Source: Polyangiaceae bacterium
GTDB taxonomy: Bacteria > Myxococcota_A > Polyangia > Polyangiales > Polyangiaceae
Assembly (NCBI GenBank): GCA_019637295.1
Contig: JAHBVX010000007.1
Span: 372,001-436,000, forward strand
DNA length: 64,000 nt
Direction of reading: 5' to 3'
Shown here: positions 8,565-17,050 of the stretch, one piece after another
Position numbering within the stretch: position 1 is the first letter of the stretch
How the letters are laid out: the number at the start of each line of letters is the position of its first letter
Translations under genes and position numbers: made by a program
Notes under the pieces: model-generated
Database searches by the model: none
Told to the model about the DNA's origin: nothing
The model's input: only the letters and a program-made list of their open reading frames with translations

Positions 8565-9320
8565 TCAGCCCTCGTCCTCGTCGTCCTGGTCGTCCGTCGC
8601 GCCGGGCGGGGCGGCCTCGGCGCGGGCGGCGCGGGCTGGCCGCGGCGCAGGAGCGTGCCCGGTATCGACCGCGACCAGGTGCGCGAGCAGCACGCGCGAG
8701 AGCGCCTCGGTGTTGGCCAGGACCGCCTTGGCTTGCCGGTTGAAGAGGTTGTACATGGCGACCGCCGGGATGGCGACGGCGATGCCCACCGCGGTGGCCA
8801 CCAGCGCTTCGGCGATCGCGTACATCACTTCCTGCGGCGCCATCTGACTGGCGGCGCCCGCGGCGGCCGCCGTCGCGTCCTGTCGTCCGAGCGCCTCGAA
8901 GGCCTGGACTACGCCGATCACGGTGCCGAATAGCCCGATGAAGGGCGCGTTGTTACCCAGCGTGCCGAGGAAGGCCAGGCGCTTCTCGAGCTTCATCCGC
9001 TGCAGGGCGGCTGCGCCTTTCATCGCTTCGTCCGCGGACTTGGCGCCGCGATCCGCCTCCAGCAAGCCCGCCATCACGACGGCAGCCTCCGCGCTGGGCG
9101 ACTTCTCGAGGCGCTTGCGAGCGCCGTCGATGTCGTTGCTGCGCAGGAAGTCGCGCAGCTGCGACGCGAGAGTGCCCAGGTCGTCGCGCAGGGACCAGTA
9201 GAACCAGCCACGCTCCAGCATGATGGCGACGGACAGCACGCTCAGCACGATCAGCAGCCACATGACCCAACCCGCACCGAAGTTGGTCATCAGGCGCTGC
9301 AGCCACTCGACGAGATTCAT
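8565..9320 (-). CDS. exbB: ExbB/TolQ proton channel protein
   Basis: 251 residues with three membrane segments: near residues 15-38, near 120-140 (NAPFIGLFGTVIGVVQAF) and near 165-192 (ALVATAVGIAVAIPAVAMYN). This is the MotA/TolQ/ExbB fold. With ExbD it forms the inner-membrane proton channel that energises TonB. A GAGGTAA ribosome site lies eight bases before the ATG. The C-terminal tail is Ala/Pro-rich then acidic (DDQDDEDEG). It is first in the exbB-exbD-tonB operon. Confidence 0.92.
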   Translation of the reverse strand: MNLVEWLQRLMTNFGAGWVMWLLIVLSVLSVAIMLERGWFYWSLRDDLGTLASQLRDFLRSNDIDGARKRLEKSPSAEAAVVMAGLLEADRGAKSADEAMKGAAALQRMKLEKRLAFLGTLGNNAPFIGLFGTVIGVVQAFEALGRQDATAAAAGAASQMAPQEVMYAIAEALVATAVGIAVAIPAVAMYNLFNRQAKAVLANTEALSRVLLAHLVAVDTGHAPAPRPARAARAEAAPPGATDDQDDEDEG

Positions 9321-9539
9321 GGGCGATTACCTCAAGCATGGCCCCGCAGGGCGCCGCTAGCGTGTATGGGGCACGGCGCGCCATCCGCAACGGGGCCATC
9401 CGCGTAGCACAGCTTGGGTCGGTGGGCCTACCCCGGACCCGGCTCCGCCGCCCGATCCCGTGGGGTTCGGACGGGTGAGGTTGGCCCGCGGACGGCCGGC
9501 GAGGGTTTGCCCGCGGAGCCCTCGGGGCGGGACCGCCCG

Positions 9540-11036
9540 CTACAGCTCGTGGGCCATCAGGTCGTGCGGAGAGCGGAAGAACTGCGCTGGCGAGTAGCCG
9601 GCCAGACACGAGACGCGACGCGTGTAGATGTCCGCGTAGATGTTGACCTGCAGGCCGAACATGCTCATTTCGTGCTCCTCCTTGAGCAGGCTGCCCCAGT
9701 ACGGGTGAAAGGTGGTGTCCACGCGCTCCACCAGCGCGCCGTGCTCGGCGTCCAATCGACGCATCTCGGAGCGCACGCGCTCGATGGCTCGCTTGACCCG
9801 GACGCGCTCCGCCTGTGCGTCGGCGGCGTGGCCGTTGCTGGCGCGGCCCAGATCCTTGAAGCGTGCTTGGTAGAAGCGCAGCTCGTCCTCCAGCTTGTCA
9901 CGCACCTCGTACAGCTCGCGCAGGCGCGTCATCGGGTGGGCGCACAGCTCGAGGGCACGTGCTTCCGCGTCCATCTCCTGAATGATCAAGGCGGTGCGCC
10001 AGGACGACTCCTTCTTGGAGCGCAAGATGTCGCCGTAAATGTGGTCACCCACGTACAAGACGGCCGAGCCGACGACGCCGGTCAAGCGCTCGAAGTCCGC
10101 CAGATTCCCGCCCTCGTACACGCGCCCGCGATCGAGCGACTTGATGTGCCGGAGCACGTCGCCGTCTCGCTCGACGAAGGGACGCCCGTCCTGAAACCAC
10201 GCCGGCTTCTGCGCCGAGCAGATCACGATATCGAAGAAGTTCTGCCAGCTCGGGTACTCGGGCATCGAGTCACCGAGCAGGTACTCGAGCATCCGGTTGG
10301 TGTAGTCCCACGGCGAGTTGGTGAGCAGGAACAGCTTCTTGCCGGAGGAGCGCAGTTTGTGCAGGGCGCGAGCCAGCTCTGCGTCCTTGTCCACGAAGGC
10401 GCCGAGCTCCGCGGTGACCCGGGCGTACACCGAGCCATTGCGATGTGCCTCGTCGATGGCGGCGCGGACGTCGTCGAAGATCTTGTCGTAGTCGAGCACC
10501 TCTCCACGGGCTTCGAGGGCCTGCACCAGCGCGGCGAAGGCGGTGACCTCCGACAGCGCGAACAGCGTGTCGATCCAGTGATACCGCGGCGTGTGTGGGC
10601 GAATTCGCTTCTTGTGATACAGCTCGAGCAGCTCTTCCCGGGGCAGACGGCGCGTGCCGTGGTAGCCCTTGGTCACCACCTTGTGCCGGTCCATCTTCAG
10701 CACGTGGCCCAGCCGCTTGTCGATGAGCAGTCCGCGGATCGGAAAGCGCGTGTCGTACTCGATCTCCCGCAGATAGCTGGGGTAGCCTTTGCGGATCATG
10801 CCCTCCAAGGTCAGGGCGATGCTGAGCGAGTCCATGGCCTGCTGACGATAGATGGCCAGCGTGTAGTCCATGTCGAAGCCCACCCACTCGATCGCGTTCA
10901 TCCGCAGGTTGCGGTTGACGAACACGCGATCTTCCCGAGCGATGCGCGCCTTGGCGTCCTTGTCGCTGGCGACACCGGGAAGCGGGAGGTAGAGCTGACG
11001 TTCCGAGGGAGGGGGGACCGGCACGATCGACGTCAA
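9540..11036 (-). CDS. HAD-superfamily 5'-nucleotidase (cN-II-like, HAD-IG)
   Basis: 498 residues. HAD motif I is FDMDYTLA near residue 54, with the Asp nucleophile and Asp acid/base. Motif II is LLTNSPWDYTNRMLEYLLG and the late motif is VLYVGDHIYGDILRSKK. This is the layout of cytosolic purine 5'-nucleotidases, which dephosphorylate IMP and GMP. Bacterial members are mostly uncharacterised, so the substrate is inferred. The start is TTG at 11036, just after an in-frame stop; a GTG four codons later is an alternative. It follows the dipeptide epimerase by 56 bases. Confidence 0.88.
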   Translation of the reverse strand: MTSIVPVPPPSERQLYLPLPGVASDKDAKARIAREDRVFVNRNLRMNAIEWVGFDMDYTLAIYRQQAMDSLSIALTLEGMIRKGYPSYLREIEYDTRFPIRGLLIDKRLGHVLKMDRHKVVTKGYHGTRRLPREELLELYHKKRIRPHTPRYHWIDTLFALSEVTAFAALVQALEARGEVLDYDKIFDDVRAAIDEAHRNGSVYARVTAELGAFVDKDAELARALHKLRSSGKKLFLLTNSPWDYTNRMLEYLLGDSMPEYPSWQNFFDIVICSAQKPAWFQDGRPFVERDGDVLRHIKSLDRGRVYEGGNLADFERLTGVVGSAVLYVGDHIYGDILRSKKESSWRTALIIQEMDAEARALELCAHPMTRLRELYEVRDKLEDELRFYQARFKDLGRASNGHAADAQAERVRVKRAIERVRSEMRRLDAEHGALVERVDTTFHPYWGSLLKEEHEMSMFGLQVNIYADIYTRRVSCLAGYSPAQFFRSPHDLMAHEL

Positions 11037-11092
11037 TCATCCCACACGCCCGCCGTCGGCGCATCTTTCGAGCCTTTCGCGCGCCCTGGCGC

Positions 11093-12178
11093 TCAGCTCC
11101 AGCGCGGCGTGGCGCCGTGCCCCGCGTCGATGGCGCAGAGCTCGAGCTCGGGGCCGCGCTGGGTGAATCCTCCGCTCACGGGCTCGTCCAGCAGGAACAG
11201 CGGCGTGTCGAGATCGACGAACGAGAAGCCGCCTTGGCCCGCGGCCAGGCAGGCAGACACGCTCATGCACAGCCGGGTCTCCACCATGCCGCCGATCATC
11301 AGCTGCAGGCCAAGCGCTCGCGCCGCGGCGATCATGTCCAGTGACTCGAGCAGGCCCGACTTGGTCAGCTTCACGTTGACCACGTCCGCTGCCCGTGCGC
11401 GGTGCAGCCGACCGACGTCCCGGGCCGAGCGGGCGCTCTCGTCGGCGGCGACCGGGACCGTCGTGCGCTCGCGTACCGAGCGCAGCCCGTCGAGGTCATC
11501 GGCGGGAACCGGCTGCTCGACCAACACCAGACGCGAGCGGTCGGCGCCCAGGGCGTCCACCAGCGCGACCGTCTCGTCGGCGCTGAGCGCCTCGTTGCCG
11601 TCGAGGATGAGGCAGGCCTCGGGCGCCGCCGCGAGCACGGCCCGCGCCCGGGCGACGTCTGCGTCGAAGCTCACGCCGCCCACCTTGAGTTTGAGCGTGG
11701 TGAAGCCATCGCTCGCCGCCTGACGGGCTGCCTCACCGGCAGCGGCCAGGGTCCCCGTCGTGATCGTGATGTCGGTTCGGAGCGAGCTCGTCGCGCCGCC
11801 GAAGTAGGCCCACAGCGGCAGCCGCGCGTGCCGACCGAGGGCGTCGAGGACGGCACACTCGAGCGCGGCGCGTGCGCTCGGCGCCGCGCGGGTCGGCTCC
11901 TCGATTCGAGCGCCGAGGGCGCGCAGCCGCCTGGCGTCCGAGCCGAGGACCTCCGGACGCGCGAGCTCGAGCGCGGACAGCGCGTGCTCGCGGGTCTCGC
12001 CGTTGACGGCTGGGAAGGGCGCCGCCTCGCCGTAACCGAGGCTGCCGTCCCGCAGCCGAACGCGGACGAAGACGTTGCGGGCGACATCCTGTCGTCCGCC
12101 CGCGATGCCGAAGGGCGCCGACAGCTCGATGTCCACGCCGAGGACGTCGAGGCCGACGACGGTCGTGGAGGTCGTCAA
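11093..12178 (-). CDS. Dipeptide epimerase (enolase superfamily)
   Basis: 361 residues of the muconate-lactonising/epimerase subgroup. Visible catalytic elements are the KxK pair in TLKLKVG, metal ligands in LDGNEA, VEQPVP and ADES, the opposite Lys in NVKLTKSG, and the DLDTPLFL segment common in L-Ala-D/L-Glu epimerases. It probably epimerises dipeptides from murein recycling, but the exact substrate is uncertain and o-succinylbenzoate synthase is a more distant alternative. The start is TTG, seven bases after the upstream acyl-CoA dehydrogenase stop. Confidence 0.85.
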   Translation of the reverse strand: MTTSTTVVGLDVLGVDIELSAPFGIAGGRQDVARNVFVRVRLRDGSLGYGEAAPFPAVNGETREHALSALELARPEVLGSDARRLRALGARIEEPTRAAPSARAALECAVLDALGRHARLPLWAYFGGATSSLRTDITITTGTLAAAGEAARQAASDGFTTLKLKVGGVSFDADVARARAVLAAAPEACLILDGNEALSADETVALVDALGADRSRLVLVEQPVPADDLDGLRSVRERTTVPVAADESARSARDVGRLHRARAADVVNVKLTKSGLLESLDMIAAARALGLQLMIGGMVETRLCMSVSACLAAGQGGFSFVDLDTPLFLLDEPVSGGFTQRGPELELCAIDAGHGATPRWS

Positions 12179-12185
12179 GTCACCG

Positions 12186-13337
12186 TCACGCGACGTTGCG
12201 AGTGAAGCTCGGCAGCGACGCGAAGCGTCGGGTGTGGAAGTGCGCGTCGCCGAACAGCGTGGACAGCACGTGCATGCGCTTGAAGTAGAGACCCACGTCG
12301 TGCTCGTCCGTCACGCCGATGCCGCCGTGCAGCTGCGTGCCTTGGCGCACGACGAAGCCGCCGCTCTCGGCCAGCTGCGCTTTGGCGATGCTGATGGAGC
12401 GCTGCCGCACCGCCGCGTCTTCCGCTTCGACGTCGAGCATGGCCAGGATCGCCGTGCTCTTGGCCAGCTCGGTCTCCACGAACATGTCTACCGCGCGGTG
12501 CTGCAGCGCCTGAAAGCTGCCGATGGGCACGCCGAACTGGCGGCGCTCGGTGAGGTAGTTGCGCGTCATCATCAGGACCGTCTGCATCACGCCCGCGCCC
12601 TCGGTGCAGGTAGCCGCGGCGCCGTAGTCCAGCGCGAGCTCGAGCGCCGGCAGCGCCGCCCCCGGCTCGCCGAGCAGTCGCTCCGCGCCGACCTCGACCC
12701 CCTCGAGCTCGAGCATCGCGGACTTCTTGCCGTCCATCTGCTTCACGGTGGTCCTGCGCAGGCCGGGCTGCCCCGCGTCGAGCAGGAACAGGCTGACGCC
12801 GTCGCTGTCGCCCGGACCTCCCGAGGTGCGCGCCGAAACCACGAGGTGGTCTGCGGCGTGGCCGTTCTGCACCCAGCGCTTGCTGCCGGACAGACGGTAC
12901 CCGCTCGCGGTCTTCTCGGCGCGCGTGGCGATCTGACGTGCGTCGAAACGCCCATCGCGCTCCAGGTAAGCCAGCGCGAGGGAGGTGTCCCCGCCGAGCG
13001 CCGGGCTCAGGTAGCGCTCGTGCTGCTCGGCGTTGCCGAGCTTCCACAACGGCACGCCGGCCGTCACCAGCGCGGTGATGGGCTCGGGCACGAGGGTGGT
13101 CCCGAGTTGCTCGATGATGAGGCCCACCTCGACGAAGCTCAGCTGCGAGCCACCGACGCTCTCGGGGAAGAGTACGCCCAGCCAACCGAGCTCGGCCATC
13201 TGCTTCCAGGTCGACTTCTCCCAGCCGACTTCGTGGTCGCGCAGCCTGCGCATGCGCTCGATGGGGCTGTCCTTCTTGACGAAGGATTGCACCGAGTCGA
13301 CGAGCAGCCGCTGATCTTCTGATAGCTCGAAATCCAT
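12186..13337 (-). CDS. Acyl-CoA dehydrogenase
   Basis: 383 residues. The N-terminal helical domain (MDFELSEDQRLLVDSVQSF), middle beta-domain and C-terminal helical domain (TERRQFGVPIGSFQALQHRAVDM) are all present. The flavoenzyme oxidises an acyl-CoA to the enoyl-CoA. It follows another acyl-CoA dehydrogenase of the same orientation by 12 bases, and AAGGA precedes its ATG. Paired divergent dehydrogenases often form heteromers in steroid or branched-chain degradation, so a two-subunit enzyme is possible. The substrate cannot be read from sequence. Confidence 0.92.
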   Translation of the reverse strand: MDFELSEDQRLLVDSVQSFVKKDSPIERMRRLRDHEVGWEKSTWKQMAELGWLGVLFPESVGGSQLSFVEVGLIIEQLGTTLVPEPITALVTAGVPLWKLGNAEQHERYLSPALGGDTSLALAYLERDGRFDARQIATRAEKTASGYRLSGSKRWVQNGHAADHLVVSARTSGGPGDSDGVSLFLLDAGQPGLRRTTVKQMDGKKSAMLELEGVEVGAERLLGEPGAALPALELALDYGAAATCTEGAGVMQTVLMMTRNYLTERRQFGVPIGSFQALQHRAVDMFVETELAKSTAILAMLDVEAEDAAVRQRSISIAKAQLAESGGFVVRQGTQLHGGIGVTDEHDVGLYFKRMHVLSTLFGDAHFHTRRFASLPSFTRNVA

Positions 13338-13349
13338 GGTGTACGTCCT

Positions 13350-14534
13350 TCAGGCGCTCGGAAGTCCGAGGATGAGCTTGGCGATGATGTTCTTCTGGAT
13401 CTCGTTGGAGCCAGCGTAGATGGTGGCAGCGCGCATGTAGTTGAACGCGCTCGGGACCCAGTGTTCCCGATCCGGCACGGTGCCTGGCTCGTTGAACCAG
13501 GTGAGCGAGTTCATGCCCATGAGCTTCATGCACAGGTCGAAGCAAGCTTGTTGGATCTCCGTGCCCCGCAGCTTCAAGATGCTGGACTCCGGGCCCGGCG
13601 CGTGCCCGAGCTGTGCGCCGGCGATGGCGCGAAAGTTCGCCATCTTCAGCGACTCGAGCCGCAGCTCGAGGGCGGCGATCTCCTGGCGGATCACCGGGTC
13701 GTCCAGCAGCCGCCGGCCGTCGGACATCGTGTCACGGGCGATGCGCTTGGCGCGCAGCAGGGCGCGGCTGCTGATGCCGATACCGGCGACGAGCGTGCGC
13801 TCGTGCCCGAGCAGCGCCTTGGCCATGGTCCAACCTTGATTCAACTCGCCGACGAGGTGCTCCTTCGGAACCTTCACGTTCTCGAACCACGTCTCGCAGA
13901 AAGCGTGGGTGCCGCCGGTGGTCAGGAAGGGCTTGACGGTAAGGCCCTCGCTCGACATGTCGCACAGGATGAAGCTGATGCCCTCTTGCTTCTTCTTCGC
14001 CTCGCCGTTGGTGCGCGCGAGCACGAAGATGAAGTCGGCATACTGCGCGTAGGTGGTCCAGGTTTTCTGGCCGTTGAGCAGAAAGTGGTCGCCGCGATCT
14101 TCGGCGCGGAGCTGAAGGCTGGCCAGATCGCTGCCCGCGTTCGGCTCCGAGTAGCCCTGACACCAGACCTCTTCGCCCGCCAAGATCTTCGGCAGAAAGC
14201 GCTGCTTCTGGTAGTCGCTGCCGAACTGGATGATCAGCGGGCCCACCATGGCGAGCCCGAAGGGCGACAGCCGCGGGGCGCCGGACAGCTCGATCTCTTC
14301 GCTGAAGATGAAGCGACGCGCGGCGTCCCAGCCAGGGCCGCCGTGCTGCTTCGGCCAGTGTGGCGCGGCCCAGCCCTTCTGGGCCAGGATGCGGTGCCAG
14401 CTCATCACCTCCGCGTGCTCGAACTCCGCGTCGGCCTCGGCCTTGCGCGCCAGCTCCGGCGGCAGAGCGCCCGTGATGTAGTCGCGAACTTCCTGGCGGA
14501 AGGCCTCGTGCTCGGCGGAGAAGCTGATATCCAT
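13350..14534 (-). CDS. Acyl-CoA dehydrogenase
   Basis: 394 residues, beginning MDISFSAEHEAFRQEVRDYI. Family signatures include the flavin/substrate region CQGYSEPNAGSDLASL, the segment LNGQKTWTTYAQYADFIFV and the C-terminal ATIYAGSNEIQKNIIAKLIL. It is first of the acyl-CoA dehydrogenase pair and the two gene products differ clearly, so they are not a recent duplication. Much longer open frames upstream of this ATG are low-quality translation and are not part of the gene. Confidence 0.93.
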   Translation of the reverse strand: MDISFSAEHEAFRQEVRDYITGALPPELARKAEADAEFEHAEVMSWHRILAQKGWAAPHWPKQHGGPGWDAARRFIFSEEIELSGAPRLSPFGLAMVGPLIIQFGSDYQKQRFLPKILAGEEVWCQGYSEPNAGSDLASLQLRAEDRGDHFLLNGQKTWTTYAQYADFIFVLARTNGEAKKKQEGISFILCDMSSEGLTVKPFLTTGGTHAFCETWFENVKVPKEHLVGELNQGWTMAKALLGHERTLVAGIGISSRALLRAKRIARDTMSDGRRLLDDPVIRQEIAALELRLESLKMANFRAIAGAQLGHAPGPESSILKLRGTEIQQACFDLCMKLMGMNSLTWFNEPGTVPDREHWVPSAFNYMRAATIYAGSNEIQKNIIAKLILGLPSA

Positions 14535-14593
14535 GGCTAGCCGCTTGTTGGACCGAACGCGGTCCGGCGGCAAGTCCCGACCAGCGGGGGCCG

Positions 14594-15220
14594 TCAGCGC
14601 AGCGAGCCGAGCAGCGGGGTGCTCGCTCCGGAGCGGAGGACCCGCTCGGCCGCGGCCGCCGGACGCCCGAGCGCCCGACGGAGCAACAGTTCGAATGCAC
14701 GAAACACCAGGTCGTCCGTGGTCAGCTGCTCGCTGCCCGACGTGGGTGTGGAGCGACCCACTGGGCGCAGCACCGGTCGACCGTCGTCGCCCGGAGTCAC
14801 CCGGCAGCCCGGGAAGCTCACCAGTCGGCGGTGGCGTCCGACCTGCACGCCGCCGCCCTTGGCGTTCATCAGGAAGTGGATCACCGGCAGGTTGCCGCTG
14901 TGCAGGTAGCCGTAGATCACGACCTCGTGGACGCGATCCCTGAGCGAGAGCCCGAGCACGCGCGCGCAGCCGTCCCTGGAATCGACGCTGGTGGGCGCAG
15001 AGCGCGTGACGGAGACGGCGACGCCGGTCATTCGGGCGAGCTCGTCGGCCCGGGCGCGGCAGGCGACCTCCAAGGAGTCCATGACCGCCGGGGCCGCGGA
15101 CCGACTCCAGGCCTCGAGCTCCTGCGCCGCGCGGAGGGCGGCTCGGCTGCGTCGGTCGGCCTCCAGGCGCCCGGCCTCCTGAGCCGTCACCTCGACGAAG
15201 AGTTGTCTCCAGCGGTCCAC
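14594..15220 (-). CDS. Uncharacterised cytoplasmic protein
   Basis: About 208 residues if it starts at the GTG at 15220 (VDRWRQLFVEVTAQEAGRL). An ATG at 15331 is in frame, but that would overlap the divergent ychF start. The sequence is helical at the N-terminus, then mixed alpha/beta with LRDRVHEVVIYGYLHSGNLP and a Gly-rich turn NAKGGG. It has no signal peptide or membrane segment. I do not recognise the family. Codon bias supports it as real, but the start is weak. Confidence 0.5.
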   Translation of the reverse strand: MDRWRQLFVEVTAQEAGRLEADRRSRAALRAAQELEAWSRSAAPAVMDSLEVACRARADELARMTGVAVSVTRSAPTSVDSRDGCARVLGLSLRDRVHEVVIYGYLHSGNLPVIHFLMNAKGGGVQVGRHRRLVSFPGCRVTPGDDGRPVLRPVGRSTPTSGSEQLTTDDLVFRAFELLLRRALGRPAAAAERVLRSGASTPLLGSLR

Positions 15221-15304
15221 GATCGATTCGTACGCGCCCCTGGTTGCGGTACTTCCCGTCGCGGCCGCTGCGCGACGGCGGCCAGGCCCCTCGACATGAC
15301 GGAG

Positions 15305-15329
15305 GAGGTGCGCTACTCCCGCGCACCTC
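15305..15329 (+). promoter_or_regulatory. Stem-loop covering the ychF ribosome-binding site
   Basis: A perfect 9-base-pair stem (GAGGTGCGC at 15305-15313 with GCGCACCTC at 15321-15329) encloses a 7-base loop. It ends exactly at the ychF ATG. The only Shine-Dalgarno-like sequence (GGAGG, 15304-15308) lies in its 5' arm, about 21 bases from the ATG. The hairpin could hide the site or shorten the distance to the start codon. Confidence 0.55.
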
Positions 15330-16433
15330 ATGGGCTTTTCGTGTGGAATCGTCGGCCTGCCGAACGTGGGCAAGAGCACGCTGTTCAACTCGCTCTCGAG
15401 CGCCAAAGCCGAGGCAGCGAACTTCCCGTTCTGCACCATCGAGCCCAACGTGGGCGTGGTGCTCGTGCCGGATCCCCGGCTCGACGCCCTGGCCCGGATC
15501 TACGAGCCGGAGAAGGTCACGCCCACCACCATCCAGTTCGTGGACATCGCGGGTCTGGTCCGCGGCGCCTCCAAGGGCGAGGGCCTGGGCAATCAGTTCC
15601 TGTCCCACATCCGCGAGGTGGACGCGGTCGCGCACGTGGTTCGCTGCTTCGCCGACGACAACGTGGTGCACGTGGATGGCCGAGTCGACCCGCTCGCCGA
15701 CATCGCGACCATAGAGACGGAGCTGTGCCTGAAGGATCTGGACACGGTGAGCAAGCGGCTGGAGCGCGCCCGCAAGCAGAGCAAGGGCGGGGACCCGACC
15801 GAGCGGCTGGCCGCGGATTTGTGCGAGAAGCTCGCGGCCCACCTCGATCAAGGCAAGCCCGCACGCTCCTTCGCCGTGGACGGCGAGAAGGAGCGCACGA
15901 TCCTGCGCGACATGCAGCTGCTCACCGCCAAGCCGGTGTTCTACGTCGCGAACGTGGATGAGGCGTCCCTCGCCAATCTCGAGGGGAGCTCCCACTATCA
16001 GGCGCTCCTTGGCCTCGCGCGGGACGAGGGCGCGCCGGTAGTGCCCATCTGCGCCGCGCTCGAGGAGCAGATCGCCGAGCTCGAGCCCGCGGACCGGCCG
16101 GAGTTCCTACAGAGCGCGGGCCTCAGCGAGCCGGGTCTCAACCAGGTGATCCGCACCGGGTACGAGCTGCTCGGCCTGATCACCTACCTGACGGCTGGTA
16201 AGAAGGAGTGTCGCGCGTGGACGATTCGACGTGGCTGGACCGCGCCCCAAGCCGCTGGCGTGATTCACACCGATTTCGAGCGCGGCTTCATCAAGGCCGA
16301 GGTCATCTGGTGGGAGGATCTGGTGGCGCTCGGCAGCGAGGCGAAGTGTCGCGAAGCCGGGAAGCTGGCGATTGAAGGCAAGGAGTACGTCGTGCGGGAC
16401 GGCGACGTGATTCACTTCCGCTTCAACGTGTGA
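15330..16433 (+). CDS. ychF: YchF/OLA1 family ribosome-associated ATPase
   Basis: 367 residues, the usual length. It starts [17 protein letters not shown], containing the P-loop. Switch motif [20 protein letters not shown] and the altered G4 motif (NVDE in place of NKxD) explain why this family prefers ATP over GTP. The C-terminal TGS domain ends [13 protein letters not shown]. It binds ribosomes and is linked to stress responses. The start is fixed by homology. A terminator-like hairpin follows the stop. Confidence 0.96.
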   Translation: MGFSCGIVGLPNVGKSTLFNSLSSAKAEAANFPFCTIEPNVGVVLVPDPRLDALARIYEPEKVTPTTIQFVDIAGLVRGASKGEGLGNQFLSHIREVDAVAHVVRCFADDNVVHVDGRVDPLADIATIETELCLKDLDTVSKRLERARKQSKGGDPTERLAADLCEKLAAHLDQGKPARSFAVDGEKERTILRDMQLLTAKPVFYVANVDEASLANLEGSSHYQALLGLARDEGAPVVPICAALEEQIAELEPADRPEFLQSAGLSEPGLNQVIRTGYELLGLITYLTAGKKECRAWTIRRGWTAPQAAGVIHTDFERGFIKAEVIWWEDLVALGSEAKCREAGKLAIEGKEYVVRDGDVIHFRFNV

Positions 16434-16473
16434 CTCGACTTGGGCAGTTCTCGGCACGGCGAACGATCGACGC

Positions 16474-16495
16474 CCCACCGAAGTGGGTCGTTCTT
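16474..16495 (+). terminator. Candidate intrinsic terminator after ychF
   Basis: CCCAC (16474-16478), tetraloop CGAA, GTGGG (16483-16487), followed by TCGTTCTTT. The stem is short and the T-rich tract is interrupted, so this is a moderate call. It sits 40 bases after the ychF stop, before the convergent DUF2752 gene ends. Confidence 0.5.
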
Positions 16496-16504
16496 TACCG
16501 CTCC

Positions 16505-16957
16505 TCAGCGCGCGGACCACCACCCGCCGACCGTCTCGACCGGCACCGGTCCACCGAAGGCGCCAAGGAAACGCGCGATCCAGACGCCGAACAGCAGCGC
16601 GAACAGGATGATGGCGAGGGCGGTCACAGCCACGTCCATCCGCCTCGATGGCGCGCCCGAGCTCGAGCCGCGGATGTAGCTCAGACCCAGGCCGCCCATC
16701 ACCGCCAGGTACACGGGCCCGACGACGAACACCAGCGGGTGGTAGGCCATGGCCTGGGAGAACTGGCCGCTGAAGGCCGTCAACGTCGCGCGGGTGAGTC
16801 CGCAGCCCGGGCAGGGGATACCGAACAGCCCCGCGGTCGGACACAGCGGGAAGTCCGCAGACACGGCCAACACGACAGGGAGCACCAACAGTCCAACCAC
16901 GAGCACGCGTCGGGCTCGCCCGCTCACCAGCTCGCGGGGCTCTGCTTGCTCGCTCAT
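16505..16957 (-). CDS. DUF2752 family membrane protein
   Basis: About 150 residues from the ATG at 16957. In-frame ATGs at 16984 and 17038 would add up to 27 hydrophilic residues, and none has a clear ribosome site. Three hydrophobic segments are visible. The motif CPTAGLFGIPCPGCGLTRA is the DUF2752 signature, whose cysteines may bind metal. It lies just downstream of the zinc-ribbon repeat protein in the same direction, so the two may be coexpressed. No function is known. Confidence 0.78.
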   Translation of the reverse strand: MSEQAEPRELVSGRARRVLVVGLLVLPVVLAVSADFPLCPTAGLFGIPCPGCGLTRATLTAFSGQFSQAMAYHPLVFVVGPVYLAVMGGLGLSYIRGSSSGAPSRRMDVAVTALAIILFALLFGVWIARFLGAFGGPVPVETVGGWWSAR

Positions 16958-17050
16958 CGGGCGGCTGACCGTACTCGCGGGCATTGGCTCGTGCAAATGC
17001 AGCGCGCCCGGCCGAGCAGACCGGGCGCGCTGGGTCATTGGGCACCCGGA

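Noticed and set aside
13350-15995. An 881-residue continuous frame including the second acyl-CoA dehydrogenase.
   Set aside because: Only the part from the ATG at 14534 has family motifs; the upstream extension overlaps ychF and an unrelated gene.
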